From: Voacanga thouarsii
Taxonomy: Eukaryota > Streptophyta > Magnoliopsida > Gentianales > Apocynaceae
Assembly: GCA_026120185.1 (NCBI GenBank)
Contig: JANUWF010001625.1
Span: 806,001 to 870,000, forward strand
Direction of reading: 5' to 3'
DNA length: 64,000 nt
The notes under the pieces were generated by a model, which worked only from the letters and a program-made list of their open reading frames with translations, searched no databases and was not told where the DNA came from. Numbering within the stretch: position 1 is the first letter of the stretch; the number at the start of each line of letters is the position of its first letter. This document shows positions 12,205 through 24,682 of the stretch, piece by piece. Position numbers and translations under genes: made by a program.

Positions 12205-13719
12205 TGATGTGTAAATTTTGGATGTATAAAATCCTCAATTTTAAATCCATCCCTTTGTTAAGTTTTAATTAAAAAACTAATCCCGAAATACACATGTGAG
12301 CAAGTATACACATAGCAAGCATAATATAGGGAACTAATGAGTATCGATCCTCAAACGAACAAGTACACACTAATCACTTTTCATTTATTGTTTAACCGAT
12401 CCAAATAAAGTGATAAAAGAATAAAAAGAAAAATAAAGTAATATATACAACTCAAGGATGTTACTTTATGCAATTTAAACACTTTTCCTAGAAAACATGA
12501 CAATGACCTACTTGACATCATGAAGGAATATGTAGTAAAGTTCAATCGTGTGCCAAGTCAAGAATTCACTTATATGCATTCTACTTCTTTTCCAATCTAT
12601 GGAATCACTACCCTTTGATAAATTAACAAGTTTCTCAATCAAACCAACATAACCAAAATATCCATTAAACATAATTCCTTATAGACATGAAATTAGCCAA
12701 CAACCCTATACTCTTGGTGAAATTAACTAACCTTTTGATTACCTATGTTCTTTGATCTTAACTTCGTTTCCCAAGCCCATTGAGATTTAACAAATATGTA
12801 GAATGGATTAAATTAAACTCGATCTAATTTCATTTTCCAAGTCTATTGTACATAAATTTAATTCCACCAACCTTAATAAAATCAAATAATCAAACACCAA
12901 GAATGATAGAAAATTGATCAAGTAGTTAAATTTATACATAAACCATGAATCCCAAAATATTGTCAAATTATAATAAAAACATTGAATACGTCATTGTTAA
13001 AGGAAAAAAAGATAAAGAGAAAAGAAAGCACTCATAGACAAGCCTCTTTTTTCTTTTTTGAAGACTCTGTTGAACAATCCTCCTTAATTTGGGTGAATAC
13101 CTCCTTCAATGAGAGAATCGGAATTTCTATCCTTTAATTTACCTCTCTAGGTTGTATATCAAACCCTTGTGTTTTCTTGTGTTTTTATAGGCCTCTTGGA
13201 TGCTAATTTTGTGGCCGAGGAAGTCTTGGCCAAGTAGGAGTAGAAAAATACCAAAATTATTAGATAAGCCCTATTTCGTGAACTGATTTTCCTCCTGCAG
13301 AGCTTACCTGGCACTAGGTACCTTCGACCTACCTGGTGCCAAGTGCACTCTATTCTTCATCTGTTTTTGCTCTGCTTTTGGCCGCATTTCCTTGGCAGAC
13401 AGAATGGACCCGGTGCTAGGATCATATGCCAGACCAGGCACTAGGTTTGTTCTGGAAAACCCCTAAATCTTACTTAATTTCTGCTGCTGGAGTAGAATGG
13501 ACCCGACGCTTGGTCTACTAGTTGGGCCTAGTGCTAGGTCTACTATGGTTAAGTGCACTTTCTGCTCGATTTTAACTTAAATCTGAACATATTTTCCAAA
13601 AACACTGTTTACAAGTAAAATGTCAAATAGGAAGGAATATGCCAAGTTATTAGAATAAATGGATCTTAAAACACCCTCGAATAACTAGGAAAAGAATAGT
13701 GATTTTAGCCTCTATCACT
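12205..13719 (-). repeat. 5' LTR of the Tat-type element
   Basis: Aligns with 7873-9411 from the TGTATAAAATC block at the left to CCTCTATCAC at the right. The two LTRs differ at many positions, including small indels, so insertion is not recent. Clusters of CCTGGCACTAGG / GGTGCTAGG motifs lie at 13310-13560. Confidence 0.8.
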
Positions 13720-14604
13720 AGGGTAGCAACACATTTTCTAATATGTGAAAATATAGGGCAGGCGTGGGATTTCTGGGATATAGGGCTGACCATGATGATG
13801 GTCTTTTTTCTATTTAATTATAGTGTATGCACTGGGTTATTCATAATGTTATTATCATGTACATAGGATAGAATTTCTATGGTGTTGATGTTTATGGTTG
13901 GACTGAGATCCTTTTCGTTGTTATTGATGGTACAATATCCTATCAACATAGTTACAAAAGTGCAACTTGATTTTATGTGTGAGGTATTTGAAATGTTATT
14001 TTGGAAATATGTGAATTGTTATATGATAGTATAAGACAGTCATGATGGTAAGCTCAATACAGATTATATGTTTAATATGCTCAAACAAAGTTGATGAGCA
14101 ATGATGATTTCTTTTCTGAAAATATTAAAAATTGATATAATTCTCTCATGTTTTTATCTGGTATGTTCGAATCATGACATGTTGATAATTCATATCCGTT
14201 TCAGAAAAACCACTTAGGCCTCATGAAAAATACAACATATTCTCATGTTGCAGACACAGGACTTGTTGAGATTATTTCTCTTACCCTTTTTATGCATAGT
14301 TTTTTGGGAATTATGTATATAGATAAGATGGAGAAGCTTGTAGTTCTTACTTATGATCTTGATGTATTGGATATTATTATTATTTATTTTATGGTTATTG
14401 TTTAGAAGAATCATGTAGTTAACGTACTTTAAGAAGTTCTTTCTTTATTTGTGATTGATGTATTATTCGAATCCTTGTAAGGTTTTATTTAGTTTTACTT
14501 TAAGCCCCGTATATTTATTTACTTAGATGTTATAAAGACCTCTTATGTCTATTTGAAGGGACGACATCTGCAATAATTCGAACCTAATGATTATAGGGTG
14601 TTCA
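13720..14604 (+). mobile_element. Giant gypsy LTR, family C, right part
   Basis: Continues the LTR begun at 4529. The end carries GTTATAAAGACCTCTTATG (about 14530), a GGGACGACATCTG block and AGGGTGTTCA at 14604, matching the shared 3' terminus of families A and B. Copia coding sequence resumes at once after it. Confidence 0.75.
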
Positions 14605-15969
14605 TCATTTTCTTAGATTGTTGATTTCAGAGGTACTAACCATATTTATCCTCCTTGCAAAGATCTAGTAAGACAAGAAGACTCAGTAGGGGAGAGCATG
14701 GACTTTGTGTACGCAAAAGAGCATAAGCGTGGCCGTGGCAGTAGGGGATTTGGTACTTTTATTTGATTGTAATAGGATTTTAGTATTAAAAGATGTGTTA
14801 TATGTTTCTAGTTTTAAAGAGAATTTGATTTCAGTTTTATCATTGAATAACCAAGGGTATTCTGTTTCTTTCCATTCTATATTTCAATTAGTAGAGAAAG
14901 ATATATTATTTATTCTGGAAACATGTATGACATTCTCTTTTATGTTAATCCTATTAGTCGTCAAATAAATAATACTCATACCGAACCTAATAGTATGAAA
15001 AGAAAAGCCACGTCAAATGACTCGTATGTATGGTATTTGATATTAGGATATATAAATCCCAATCAGATTTAGAGGTTAATACAAGATGAACCCTTGGGCT
15101 CATTGAGATTGGAGAAATTGCCTCAGTGTTAATCTTGTCTTACAGGTAAAATGACCAAAAGATTCTTTAATTAAAAGGCACAAAGGGCCATAAAAATACT
15201 TGAATTGGTTCATATTGATGTTAATGCACCTATGTCTTCATCAACCATATTAGTGTATGTATACTTCATCAATTCAAGGATGATCATATAGGTTTTGGTA
15301 ATGTGTACTTGATGAGGTGCAAATCTGACTCATTCAATAAATTCAAGTAGTTTAAGGTATAAGTGGAGAGTCAAACGAGTAAACTAATAAAAATGTTAAA
15401 ATTGGATAATGGTGGAGAATACCTCCTTGGTGAATTTAAGGACTACTTTATACATTATGGTATAGTATCTCAGTTAACTAGCCTGGGACTCTCTAGTAGA
15501 ATAGAGTCGCTGAGAGAGAAAATAGAATATTGATAGAAATAGCCAGAAGCATGATGGGTCATGTAACTCTTTCTATTTTTTTTCTGGGGATAGGTTCTAA
15601 AAATAGCAACCTATATTATGAACTCAATGCCTTCCACATTACTACATAAGACACTTTTTGAGATGTAGACTGGATATTAGCCCAATCTAAATCATCTCAA
15701 GGTATGAGATTGCCTAGCTTATGTATTGACCATAGGAAGTAAGTTAGAGCCAAGATCAAAATTGTGCAACTTTTTAGGGCATCCAAACAGAACAAGAGGT
15801 GGATACTTTTATGAACTCCAAGAGCAAAAATTACTTTTGAGTACTCACTCTAGATACTAAGAGAATGAACAAAATTTGTCCTCCAAGGTTTCCAGCAAAG
15901 AAAAACTGGATGAGAAGTTAACTAATACGTGAACTTCTAGTATCCCAATTGAGGAACCTAAAGAAGTAA
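14605..15969 (+). pseudogene. pol: copia protease-integrase remnant
   Basis: Translation resumes the copia polyprotein cut at 4528. VDFRGTNHIY at about 14620 corresponds to the protease active-site phrase (usually DSGATxHI) and has lost the DSG. VLVLKDVLYVSSFKENLISV (about 14783-14840) is the usual segment before integrase. WYLILGYINPNQI (about 15035) fits the integrase zinc-finger start, followed by LTGKMTKRFF, VHIDVNAPM and a region with ENTSLVNLRT. Many stops and shifts; the DDE core is not intact. The frame runs to PIEEPKEV at 15965, where the family D LTR cuts in. A homologous segment lies at 53840-54273. Confidence 0.75.
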
Positions 15970-18284
15970 TATAACACCCCATATATCCAGTCGTAGTGTG
16001 CCGTGTCTTCATAGGATGTTATGTTGTATGAACTTCTACATAAGGGGTCCTTGTAATGGATTAATAAATTTAATACACAGTAGAATCATTTTATAGCCTA
16101 AAATGAACATGAAATTCATTTCATGATAACTTTAAAAGTACATCTCAAGTATATTACGTTACATAGTTACTCCATCTTTTATCTCTGAGAAGATAATCCA
16201 ATACTAGTTTCTACCTCATCATACTTCTATTGTGCATTCCAATCATCAACTTGTACAATGGGCCTATAAATATATTGGCAAAAACAGAAAGTGCTAAGCA
16301 CTCAGTGAGCCTTATGTGTGATAGTGTTTTTCCTTATAAAACACATGAAAGGCCTGTATTATATTTGTTCATTGAAAAATAACTCTTTAAACATTGTAAT
16401 TGAGAACCTCAACAAATGTTGTTAAAAGAGTTCATGCACATTGGGAATCATGATTTCTTGAAAGCTAATGCCCCACATTTAAAGAAAACAAGTCACATTT
16501 CTTTACAAAATAAATATTCCACATATTTGAGGTATGTTAAATGATATAACTACATCGCATCAACAAAAATATTGGTCTCAATGACCTAATTAGGATTTTA
16601 CAATCCTACTACCTTTAATTGGTCTCAATGACCTAGATAGGGTATGTAGTCTTATCACCTTTATTTGGTCTCAATGACACAAGTGTTCAGTGCCTACCCT
16701 CAGTTTCCACGATGGGAAAATATGTTGCTAGATAAAGAGAACTAAACATCAAATACAGGCAATCCGTGAAGAAAGAGATAACCACCCATAGGAGGCCTCT
16801 AGCCAGAGAGTGTTCTCAAGCTTAGTATAAATGCATAGTCCCTCTTCAGTACTCAAGGATCACACGATACGATGCCAAGAGATCATCATAATGTTTCAAC
16901 ATAGCCCAATACTTTTTAAAACCAACTCTTTTTTCCATAATTTTTCTTCCCGAAACACAAGTTCATTTCCGAACATAAGAAATTCATCTTCAGGGGTAAA
17001 ATATCATTTTCTAAATGTTTATCATATTCCCCGTAGTAATTTCCAAAGTTTATTGAACCTAGAAGGCTTACGCCTTTCATTTGGTGTATACGATGCTTTA
17101 AAAATAATCGTAAAAATATCAAAAAAATTCATATTATTTAATAAGAAAGTATCCATGTATTCTTTTGGAGGCATAATTGATCTTAATTCTAGAAACTATT
17201 GACGAAAATGCGTATATGCAATATTATAGAGAACACCAGATAAAATTTTATTTTTCAAAATAGTGGGACTCATAAAATACATATAATTAGATTAACATAA
17301 AACACTTAGCTAAAATGGGAGTTGGAACTTGTGGGAATTTCCTCATTCAATAGATATTCACACTCTCACAAGCTTAAGGGCTTCCTCAAGTCTAGACCAC
17401 CGTATTTGGGAATTTCTGAAATACAGCTATGCATGCCACTGCAAAGCTAAGGATTACCTGAATTCACTCTACCTACAATGATGAAATGGTCCTTGAAATT
17501 TTACTTTGTGTTCTTCGTTCAAATGTAATGCCAGAAGGAAACAAGGCCTTGAACATATTATGATTTTTCTACAGAAAACAAATACTCATTTTCTAAGTAA
17601 TTATCTCATAGCATAATCACTTCTTGGTGTTTCACTCACTACTTTTGTTACACCAGTCCAAATGATGTCAAAGTAGTTCCAAAATATCCTCAAGACATTT
17701 GTTTATAATTTTTAGTACCTGGAATACCAATTCCCTCTTTTATTTTATTCACGTCTATTAATAATATTCCAAAATTTTTGTCACGTCACTTTGCTCGCAC
17801 AGTTTTGGCAATCTTTGTTATTTACATCATAGTATTTTCCGTATAGCTCCAATCATGCCAAATTGGTTGTAAAATGTTTCTAGAAAATTTCTCTATAAAT
17901 CCCATGGTTCCAAGAAGAATATTCACGTCGTCCATGACCAAAGTTGAATTGCCGCCTCATTCTGTTTATTGTTCAAACAAACTAAGTCAGAAAATGATCA
18001 ACACAAAATTTCTAATTTGTGTATTCTACTTGCACATTTAATTTTTTTAATTCTTCCACGTATAAAATATAATTTAAGTTTTCCATAGCCTTGTTTATCA
18101 TGCAAACTAAGTGTTTAAGCTCACCTTTAACTTTCGGATTCTCCTAACTATCCAAACTATTGTTCACATCCTAGATTTATCAAATAGAATTTTTAGCTTT
18201 CTGTACTAAGATCAATATTTATCTAGTTCTTAATCTTTATTGATCTCTTGACCATCAAATAGCAAGCAAACTAATCACATATTA
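15970..18284 (-). mobile_element. Giant gypsy LTR, family D, 3' part
   Basis: Minus-oriented LTR whose 3' end at 15970 reads GGGGTGTTATA on minus. The order TATAACACCCC, then AAGGGGTCCTTGTAATGG at about 16045, then a CAGAAA...CTCAGTGAG block at about 16285, follows that of the family A LTR at 18285, which fixes the direction. A family A LTR is inserted at 18285 and the remainder is 24683-25981, so the LTR is about 3.6 kb. Flanks AGTAA and AGCAT are only loosely alike. The 123-aa frame at 16831 has no recognisable motif. Confidence 0.6.
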
Positions 18285-20660
18285 TGTAACACCCTACTAC
18301 TTAGGCCCACTAGGGCCGGGGATGTCGCTCCGTCCAAAGGACAGGGGGTCTTTATAACTAGGTCATACAAATAAAATTGTGGGATAAAAAAAAAAAGATA
18401 CTTGAACTTAAAATTTATTACATCCCAAAAATAAACATCAATCCAAGAATAAATCTGAGAATACCAAAAACAAATCCATAATAAAATTTATCAACTCTCA
18501 TCTCCCCAAAACATTATGCAAAAATAAATCATCAGAAAATCTTCCAAAGTAGGCATAATCTAGCTACTTATCCCCATAGCATAATCGACCTGAAATCTTG
18601 GTAAAAATGGTGGTGAGACAGAAATCTCAGTAAGTCTGTGTGTGTTTAAGTGTCGGGTGAAAACAGTTCATGAATGCAAAGTATAAAATTCTTTATAAGA
18701 GATCACTGGCAAGCAATAAACATCAGTAAAAAACAAGAGTGGTGTTTTGGCATTTCCAGTCATACATAATTTATAAAATCAACCACTCAAAAGAAAGGAT
18801 TATAGGTTACCACACGTTGGGCCCTATAACCGGATGGTCAGATGCCACGCTTTGTGCATACCGCCGGTCAGAATGCCACACTTTGTGCGGACTGACAAAA
18901 GTAGGTGATCGGCCTACTGTGCAAGATACTCCTCCTTCTCTATACCCAAACAACAACCGGGTGTCCATTCCGGCAAAACACAGTCACTTGACTGAAAAAG
19001 AACACTACTAGCTCAGACCAGCGCGACTTATTGGATTGTTGTCTCATCCGGGAATAACTCACCCCTCAAAGATGGCCACCTACTGAGAGACTTCCCATAT
19101 CCCCTCAAAGACTAGCCTTAGTAGTCCACCCTTATTGAGTACTCAACGTAACTTGTCCCACTTGGGAAAAAGAGAACAAAACACTGTTCCACTTGAACAT
19201 GGCAATTAGAGGTTTCCAAAGCCTTTGTCAAAATCAGTTTTAGAAAGAGCTTTGAGTTTTAGTAAATCTGCTTATTGATTTCCAAATAGTTTGTTTGACT
19301 GAAATAAGAAAGGAATCAACCCTCAATTGCCTTTACAAAAGTGAGTGTCCATGCACTCTACATTTGGCTTGCCATAAAAACATTCTGAACAATTAGGTTT
19401 TATGTAGGAGCTTACCTGATTCTTGCTCACAATAAAAGGTCTCCAACAGCTAACCTAATCCCGCATGGGCAAATACAAATCACAATCAATTTCAAGCCAC
19501 AATCCACTTCCTCAATTTTAAATCAACTCAACTTTCTACTACCATGATCCTAGTGTCCCAAGCTTTAAGGCCAAACAATAAATAAATAGGTTTATAAGTT
19601 GAGCCTAATTTTGATATTTAAAATAATTAATGGTTTGGGAAATAAATTCTAATAAGTTGAAAGTTTAAATCTTGCTAAGAAAAATTTAGAGTTTATTTTA
19701 TCAAGAGTCCTAGGTAGTATTAAGTAAAATAATGATTTATTAATAATTTAGTTGTCAGAAGATAATTGATAGCTAAAATTAGTTGAAAATAAATTTAATG
19801 AGTCTTGCTTGAACAATAATAAACAAATTCTTAATGGGTTTTGATTAAAAGATAATAATTAAATTTTTAATAATAAATATTTTACTAATTATAATTATTT
19901 CCATGAAAGGCTTTAATTGATTTCAATATTTTAAATAATATCTATATATTTTATTTTTCTAGCAAAAATTATTATTTACTTGACTAAAATATCCTTTATA
20001 TATATAATAATCCAAGTCTACCCTTCCTAGGGTTTTTTTTCGAAATTACTAGCAAAATTATATTATTAAATATTTTATTCATGAAATAAAAATTAGCTTA
20101 GGGACCACTAGATCATGATCAAATTTCTATGGCTAACTACAATCAAGAACATATACAATTCTTTAATTCATCAAATCATCCAACTCATGCATATAAGCAT
20201 AGATCTAAATTTATCAAGACATGATCTAACCTCTACTAGCATAAATATGATCATGGCTTCAATAATCCAACATGAATATAAATCTTATTCACCAAAGGTG
20301 ACATAATCTCTAGCTTACTTCATCACAAATACTACCTATGACATGGAGACATGCATCAAGCCTCAAATCATCATACAATCAACCAAGATAATCCTTCCAT
20401 GCATAAATCCCATCTCCTTCACAATCATACATATATTCATGCTTCAATGTCAACAATAAATACTCAAATCCTATCACAATCCACCTACTATCAACATCAT
20501 TCTAGAGACATGAATCTAGAATCTAAAAGAAAGATCGAAGGGACTTACTTGGTCAAGGAATACCTTGAAGGAGTTTAGAATGGATCTCAACTCCTAGATG
20601 CCTAAATTCATCCAATGAAGATAGAGAAAGCATGGCCATGGGAGAAGAAGCCATCCGACC

Positions 20661-20667
20661 AAGAGAG

Positions 20668-20702
<35 letters not shown>
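20661..20702. repeat. GA microsatellite
   Basis: AGAGAGAGAGG followed by an uninterrupted AG run to 20702. The same LTR position in the copy at 57465-57495 has an imperfect GA/GAA tract. Confidence 0.9.
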
Positions 20703-20703
<1 letters not shown>

Positions 20704-22327
20704 ATTAGAACGTTTATTCATTTATATTTTAACTAGAGATCAACATTGGAGAAGATGAAGTTGTTAGAACAAACCTACCTTGAAGGTGTTCTTGGGCCTT
20801 CACAGAATTTTCTAGTTTTTTGTCCAAACTAGCAAGTTGGTTTATGGAGTTTGATGTTAAGAATGGTGTTGATAGACTCATGGTAGTGAGTAGGTTAAAT
20901 CTAGAAATTTTACAGAAGGTTTGAAGTGGTTTGGAGGGGTATTAAGTGAAAGGAATGAGTAGGTGTTCTTGGTGTGTTGTGTGTGTTCTTGAAGGTTGAA
21001 GGGAATTGGGAGGTTTTTGTTTTGCAACTGCAGAAATTCTATAAGAATTAGGGTTGGCCAAATTTTTTGTATGGTTTAGGAAGATGATTCTCTGGTTTGG
21101 AAGGAAAATGAAAAGCTAATTGTTAAAATCCTTGAAGAATATTTTTGGGAAGCAAATTTGGAAACTAAATATTCAAGAATATCTTGATTATTGGAGAGCT
21201 TTGGAAGTCTGCCATGGCCGACTGTTTTGAGCAGTATTTCGGTTGATTGAAAGTTGGTTTAAGGAGGCTTATAGTGGCCGAAAATAAGGAGCATATTGGT
21301 GAAGAAAAAGTCTAGTTATTTGAGGGATACTTTATGGAAGGTTGCTAAACTATGGTGGCTGGAATTTTGGTAATCAATCAAGCATGATTGTAGGGATTTG
21401 TTGGAGAGATTTTCAGGCAGCCATGTCTAAATTTCGTGCAGAAGCTTAAGGGAGATAATAGAGCTCAGTTACTGAAGGTTTAAGGGTGGTTTATGCAGAA
21501 CAAGGATGGGGTTTCGGCTAGGAGAGAATTAGGAAACAAAATTGGACAAAATCCTGCACAGCATTTTCGCAGGCTGGAATTTTTCCTGGGTAGTTTTTGG
21601 CTGCCATTTTCCAGCCAGCTTGCAAAGAGTTTGAAGGGAAATTTCAGGGGCTTTCAAGGCTGGTTTCTAGCTTTCTTCATGGAGGAAAACATGGCTAAGG
21701 TGCTGAATAAAATATGGAAGAAAACAGCTTGGTTTTGGACTCCCAAATGTGCGAATTTGCCCAGGAATTTTCCTGGTTTTGCACCAACTTTGTGCAGTCC
21801 GAAAATGGTCAGAGAAATTCAGGTTGCAAGCTGATCCAAAAGGCCATTTTTCTGGCAGCATTTAGGAGGGAATATTAGCTAAGAGTTTCGACAACTTGAA
21901 GGCACAAGAGGCTGGAAAATTTCAGTTCATTCCAAGAAGGAAAATGAACCTAGCTAGAATGAATTTTTAGAAAGTTCACTAAAGGGATTTATCCTCTTGG
22001 AATCTCCCACAACTCTTCCACATTTTCAAACTATAAGATGTTTTTCACTAAGACATTTTGATCCTACAAAGCCACAACACTTTATTGAAATTTCTGAAAA
22101 GAAAATGGCTAGAACAACTTGATCAAACTAATGAGTTGATAAATAAGGAAAATTAAAGATCAAGGGGAAATGAATTCCCCTTAGGAATTTTGTGTAGGGC
22201 AAAGGAGTAGAATGGGGATACTCCGAACATGTCTCTCTTAGGACAACATCTCTACCCTACTCCAAGCACATAAAGCCAAAATTATTACTTCCCAAGCAAA
22301 AATAAAATTTAACCAAGCTAAAGCTCC

Positions 22328-22398
22328 TACGATGGAATTTGAACACAAGACCTCAAAAATTAATCCTAAAGCTCTAACCACTAAACCACAACAACTCT
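22328..22398 (-). other. tRNA-like segment with Pol III box A and B in LTR A
   Basis: The minus strand reads TGGTTTAGTGGTTAGAGC (like tRNA box A) and, about 26 nt on, TGTTCAAATTCC (like box B GGTTCGAATCC). Spacing fits a tRNA D-arm to T-arm distance. Acceptor-stem pairing is poor, so this is tRNA-derived rather than a functional tRNA. It lies in the LTR's own sense direction and is kept in the second copy at 59124-59195. Confidence 0.6.
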
Positions 22399-22531
22399 TG
22401 TTCTTTTTTTCCCTCTATAAATTATTTTCTTATTTAATCCTCAAGCTATCTCCCTTTTTCCACCTCAACAAAAAATTACTATTTTGCCCTTCTCAAGTAA
22501 TACTCACAACCAAGCCTTCGAGATAATAAAA

Positions 22532-24571
22532 TGATGGAAAACAAGAAATAGGGGCATGCACTATAAGTTAAAAAAAATGGAGAAAAATAAAACGCAACCC
22601 TTAAAGGCTATGCGGAAGTGTGAAGATCATACCTTTCCGTTCCTTAACCCTCCTAGGTTGCGTAGGAATAGATTGAACGGCTGGAATCGCCTCGCTTTGC
22701 ACACTTAAAGGAGCTTCCGGTTAAACACCCGCTAGCCTTCTACTTCGCCTTGTTTGCATTAACGCTTAGCTCTCCAGCTCTCAGGATATTCTTCAGCCTA
22801 ACCTCTAGTTGGTGAACACAACAGAGAAGAAGAATCGACTCAAAACTCCTTGGTTCAGTTGCTATTGATTAGCAAAGAATAAGAAGAAACCTCAAAGAAG
22901 GGAGTGGGAAAAATCGTGAGTTCCCAGAGAGAGAGTGACGTTAGTCTTTTTGAGGCTAGGGAAAAATTAGGGTTTTATCTTTTTCAAAGAGTTGTTTATA
23001 AGTTAGCCTAAACTAGGTCTCTCAATATCTGATAAACATATCCCTGGGATTTCGAAACACCCGGATGTTATCCTGAGAATCAGTTTGGCCTAACCCTAAA
23101 CTCCTCTTAACCGTATCTGAAAAAAACCCTAAGGTCCAAGCTATTGGGCCAGGAAAAATATTTATTATTTTTCTTGGACCCAAAAGGCCCAAAATAATAA
23201 ATATTAATTATTTATTTCCTGGGCTTACATAAGTAACCCAATAAATAATTAATGAGCCCAAATGAACCATAATAATTATTTTTTAATTATTTATTACTTG
23301 GGCCTATATAAATAACCCAATAAATAATTAAACATTAGTTATTTCCCCTAGTTTAAGCCCAGGTTAATTTCTTAATTATTCATACTGGACCTAGGCCCTG
23401 AATAATTAATTAACCAAATAAACTACATAATTAATTTCTCTCAACTCCTATTTTATTTATTTATTTATTTTATTCCAGTCCAATAATAAATTAGACTTCC
23501 TGAATAACATAAAATAAAATAAAATAAAATAAAATCATCTTCAACTGAGACCAATTCTTCAACCCAAAAGTAGTTAGGACTTACGGGCTATCCCGAGTAC
23601 CAAAAAGACACATCGCCTTGGCTGCTAAAATGACCAAAATACCCCTACTATATAAATAGCTGTATTTTGCATTTTAAATATTTCCTAATATCACCATAAG
23701 AAAATATTGACTCCAAGGACAATGCTGCGATAGCAAAGTCTCGGACCTACAGGTGAAATGACTAAAATACCCCTCTACACATCGCCGTACATTGAAAGAG
23801 GAAGAAGTGTACTAACACCCCTCTAAATGACATCTACCATCCTTAGGCTTCTAGTCCAATGATCCACGACTTCCTGGAATGTTTTTGCTTTCCAAGGGAG
23901 CTACCCTAAAGCAAACATCCAAGTTATGTTTCCCAGGGCCCTGGATAATTTAGACTATTTGGACAACCACAAGGGGTGATATAGTGCAGAAACTATCTTG
24001 TATAAGTCTGTCTTAACTAACTAGTCACACATACCCAACATGCAAGTATATTGGCCCTACGATAGAACGTCAACTATAGCAAATCAAAGTATATGCTTCC
24101 AGCTTCGCCAGACCACCAACTCACACTCAAGTCGTAGAGTACTAATCCACGTTGTAGCGGTAGTAGTCTAGGTTTCTACCATATAGTACTTTGAGAAACC
24201 ACTACTACAGGTCCTGTTCTACGTATTCGAAATACGCTTATGTCATGAAGTGAGTGGACTACACACTGGCTAAAGGTAAGCCATTCCCCATTTGGAATTC
24301 ATAACATAATAACCTAAACATGATGAGGTTCCCAGTCTCATCAATAGGTTAAGAACAAATGTTTATGTGTTAAATAACTCGTGATCCATACCTTACTGTG
24401 AAAGACCACCATTCACATGGATCACTTATTTAAACACAATGGGTCTGTTACAAACGAAAATCATGCACAAACAAAAAGTAAATTCACAAACAATTTCTGA
24501 CAATAAATTCTTTTATTAAAATATTTGATTTTACATCAGAAACCTAGTCTAAGAGGGCATAGAATCCAACA
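22532..24571 (-). mobile_element. Copia-type LTR inserted in family A LTR
   Basis: This 2-kb block is missing from the matching place in the family A copy at about 59320. On minus it would begin TGTTGGATTCTATGCCCT and then TTTTAATAAAAG, in the same order as the copia LTRs at 1989 and 32980; the left end TGATGG is like TGTTGGG at 31228. No coding sequence. Flanks TAAAA and ATCAA do not form a clear duplication, so the ends may be a few bases off. It contains an imperfect 80-bp duplication at 23210-23340 (CCCAATAAATAATTAA twice) and AAAAT repeats near 23510. Confidence 0.65.
23505..23537. repeat. (AAAAT)n pentanucleotide repeat
   Basis: Six or so consecutive AAAAT/AATAA units within the copia-type LTR; a TTTA-type run lies just upstream at 23450. 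Confidence 0.85.
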
Positions 24572-24682
24572 ATCAAATCCAAAGCATAGAAAATTATTTA
24601 AAAATATATTTAAACATGCAATAAGTTATGATATGCATCCCAACCCCCTTACTCTAAGGTTGGTTTTGACTAGGGTTTCACA
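24572..24682 (-). mobile_element. Family A LTR, 5' terminal 111 bp
   Basis: Resumes the family A LTR after the copia insert and ends GGTTTCACA at 24682, that is, the LTR starts TGTGAAACC on minus. The same ending occurs at 59437 and at 38548. Confidence 0.75.

Larger units (their letters stand above)
7873..13719 (-). mobile_element. Non-autonomous Tat/Athila-type LTR element
   Basis: A complete minus-strand LTR element nested in the family C LTR: 5' LTR 12205-13719, primer-site region 12103-12204, about 2.8 kb internal, polypurine tract 9412-9427, 3' LTR 7873-9411. The two LTRs align along their whole length, both about 1.5 kb. The PPT (AAGGGTGGGGGTA on minus) and the GACGCCGTTGC primer-like motif are those of Tat/Athila-type gypsy elements. 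The internal region lacks protease, RT and integrase motifs, so it could only have moved with enzymes supplied in trans. Flanks TTGAG (left) and AGGGT (right) do not form a clear target duplication. Confidence 0.8.
18285..22531 (-). mobile_element. Giant gypsy LTR, family A, 3' and middle part
   Basis: Aligns over its length with 55432-59300 and, reversed, with 1-1086. On minus it ends ...GGGTGTTACA at 18285. A copia LTR interrupts it at 22532 and the last 111 bp are at 24572-24682; without the insert it is about 4.36 kb. Flanks TATTA (18280-18284) and CATTA (24683-24687) are a near-perfect target duplication, so it is a solo LTR inside family D. It contains TTGAGTACTCAA (19134-19145), a GA microsatellite and a tRNA-like segment. 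Open frames seen here are not conserved in the other copy. Confidence 0.8.

Noticed and set aside
4521..14612. 8-bp target duplication TCATTATC/TCATTTTC for LTR C
   Set aside because: Gypsy elements usually make 5-bp duplications and the copies differ by one base; kept only as a note on flanks.
16831..17202. 123-aa frame, among the longest in the window
   Set aside because: Falls inside LTR D, no motif, no signal of coding bias.
21493..21834. 113-aa open frame in LTR A
   Set aside because: The matching place in the second family A copy (about 58.3-58.6 kb) has no equivalent frame; no motif.
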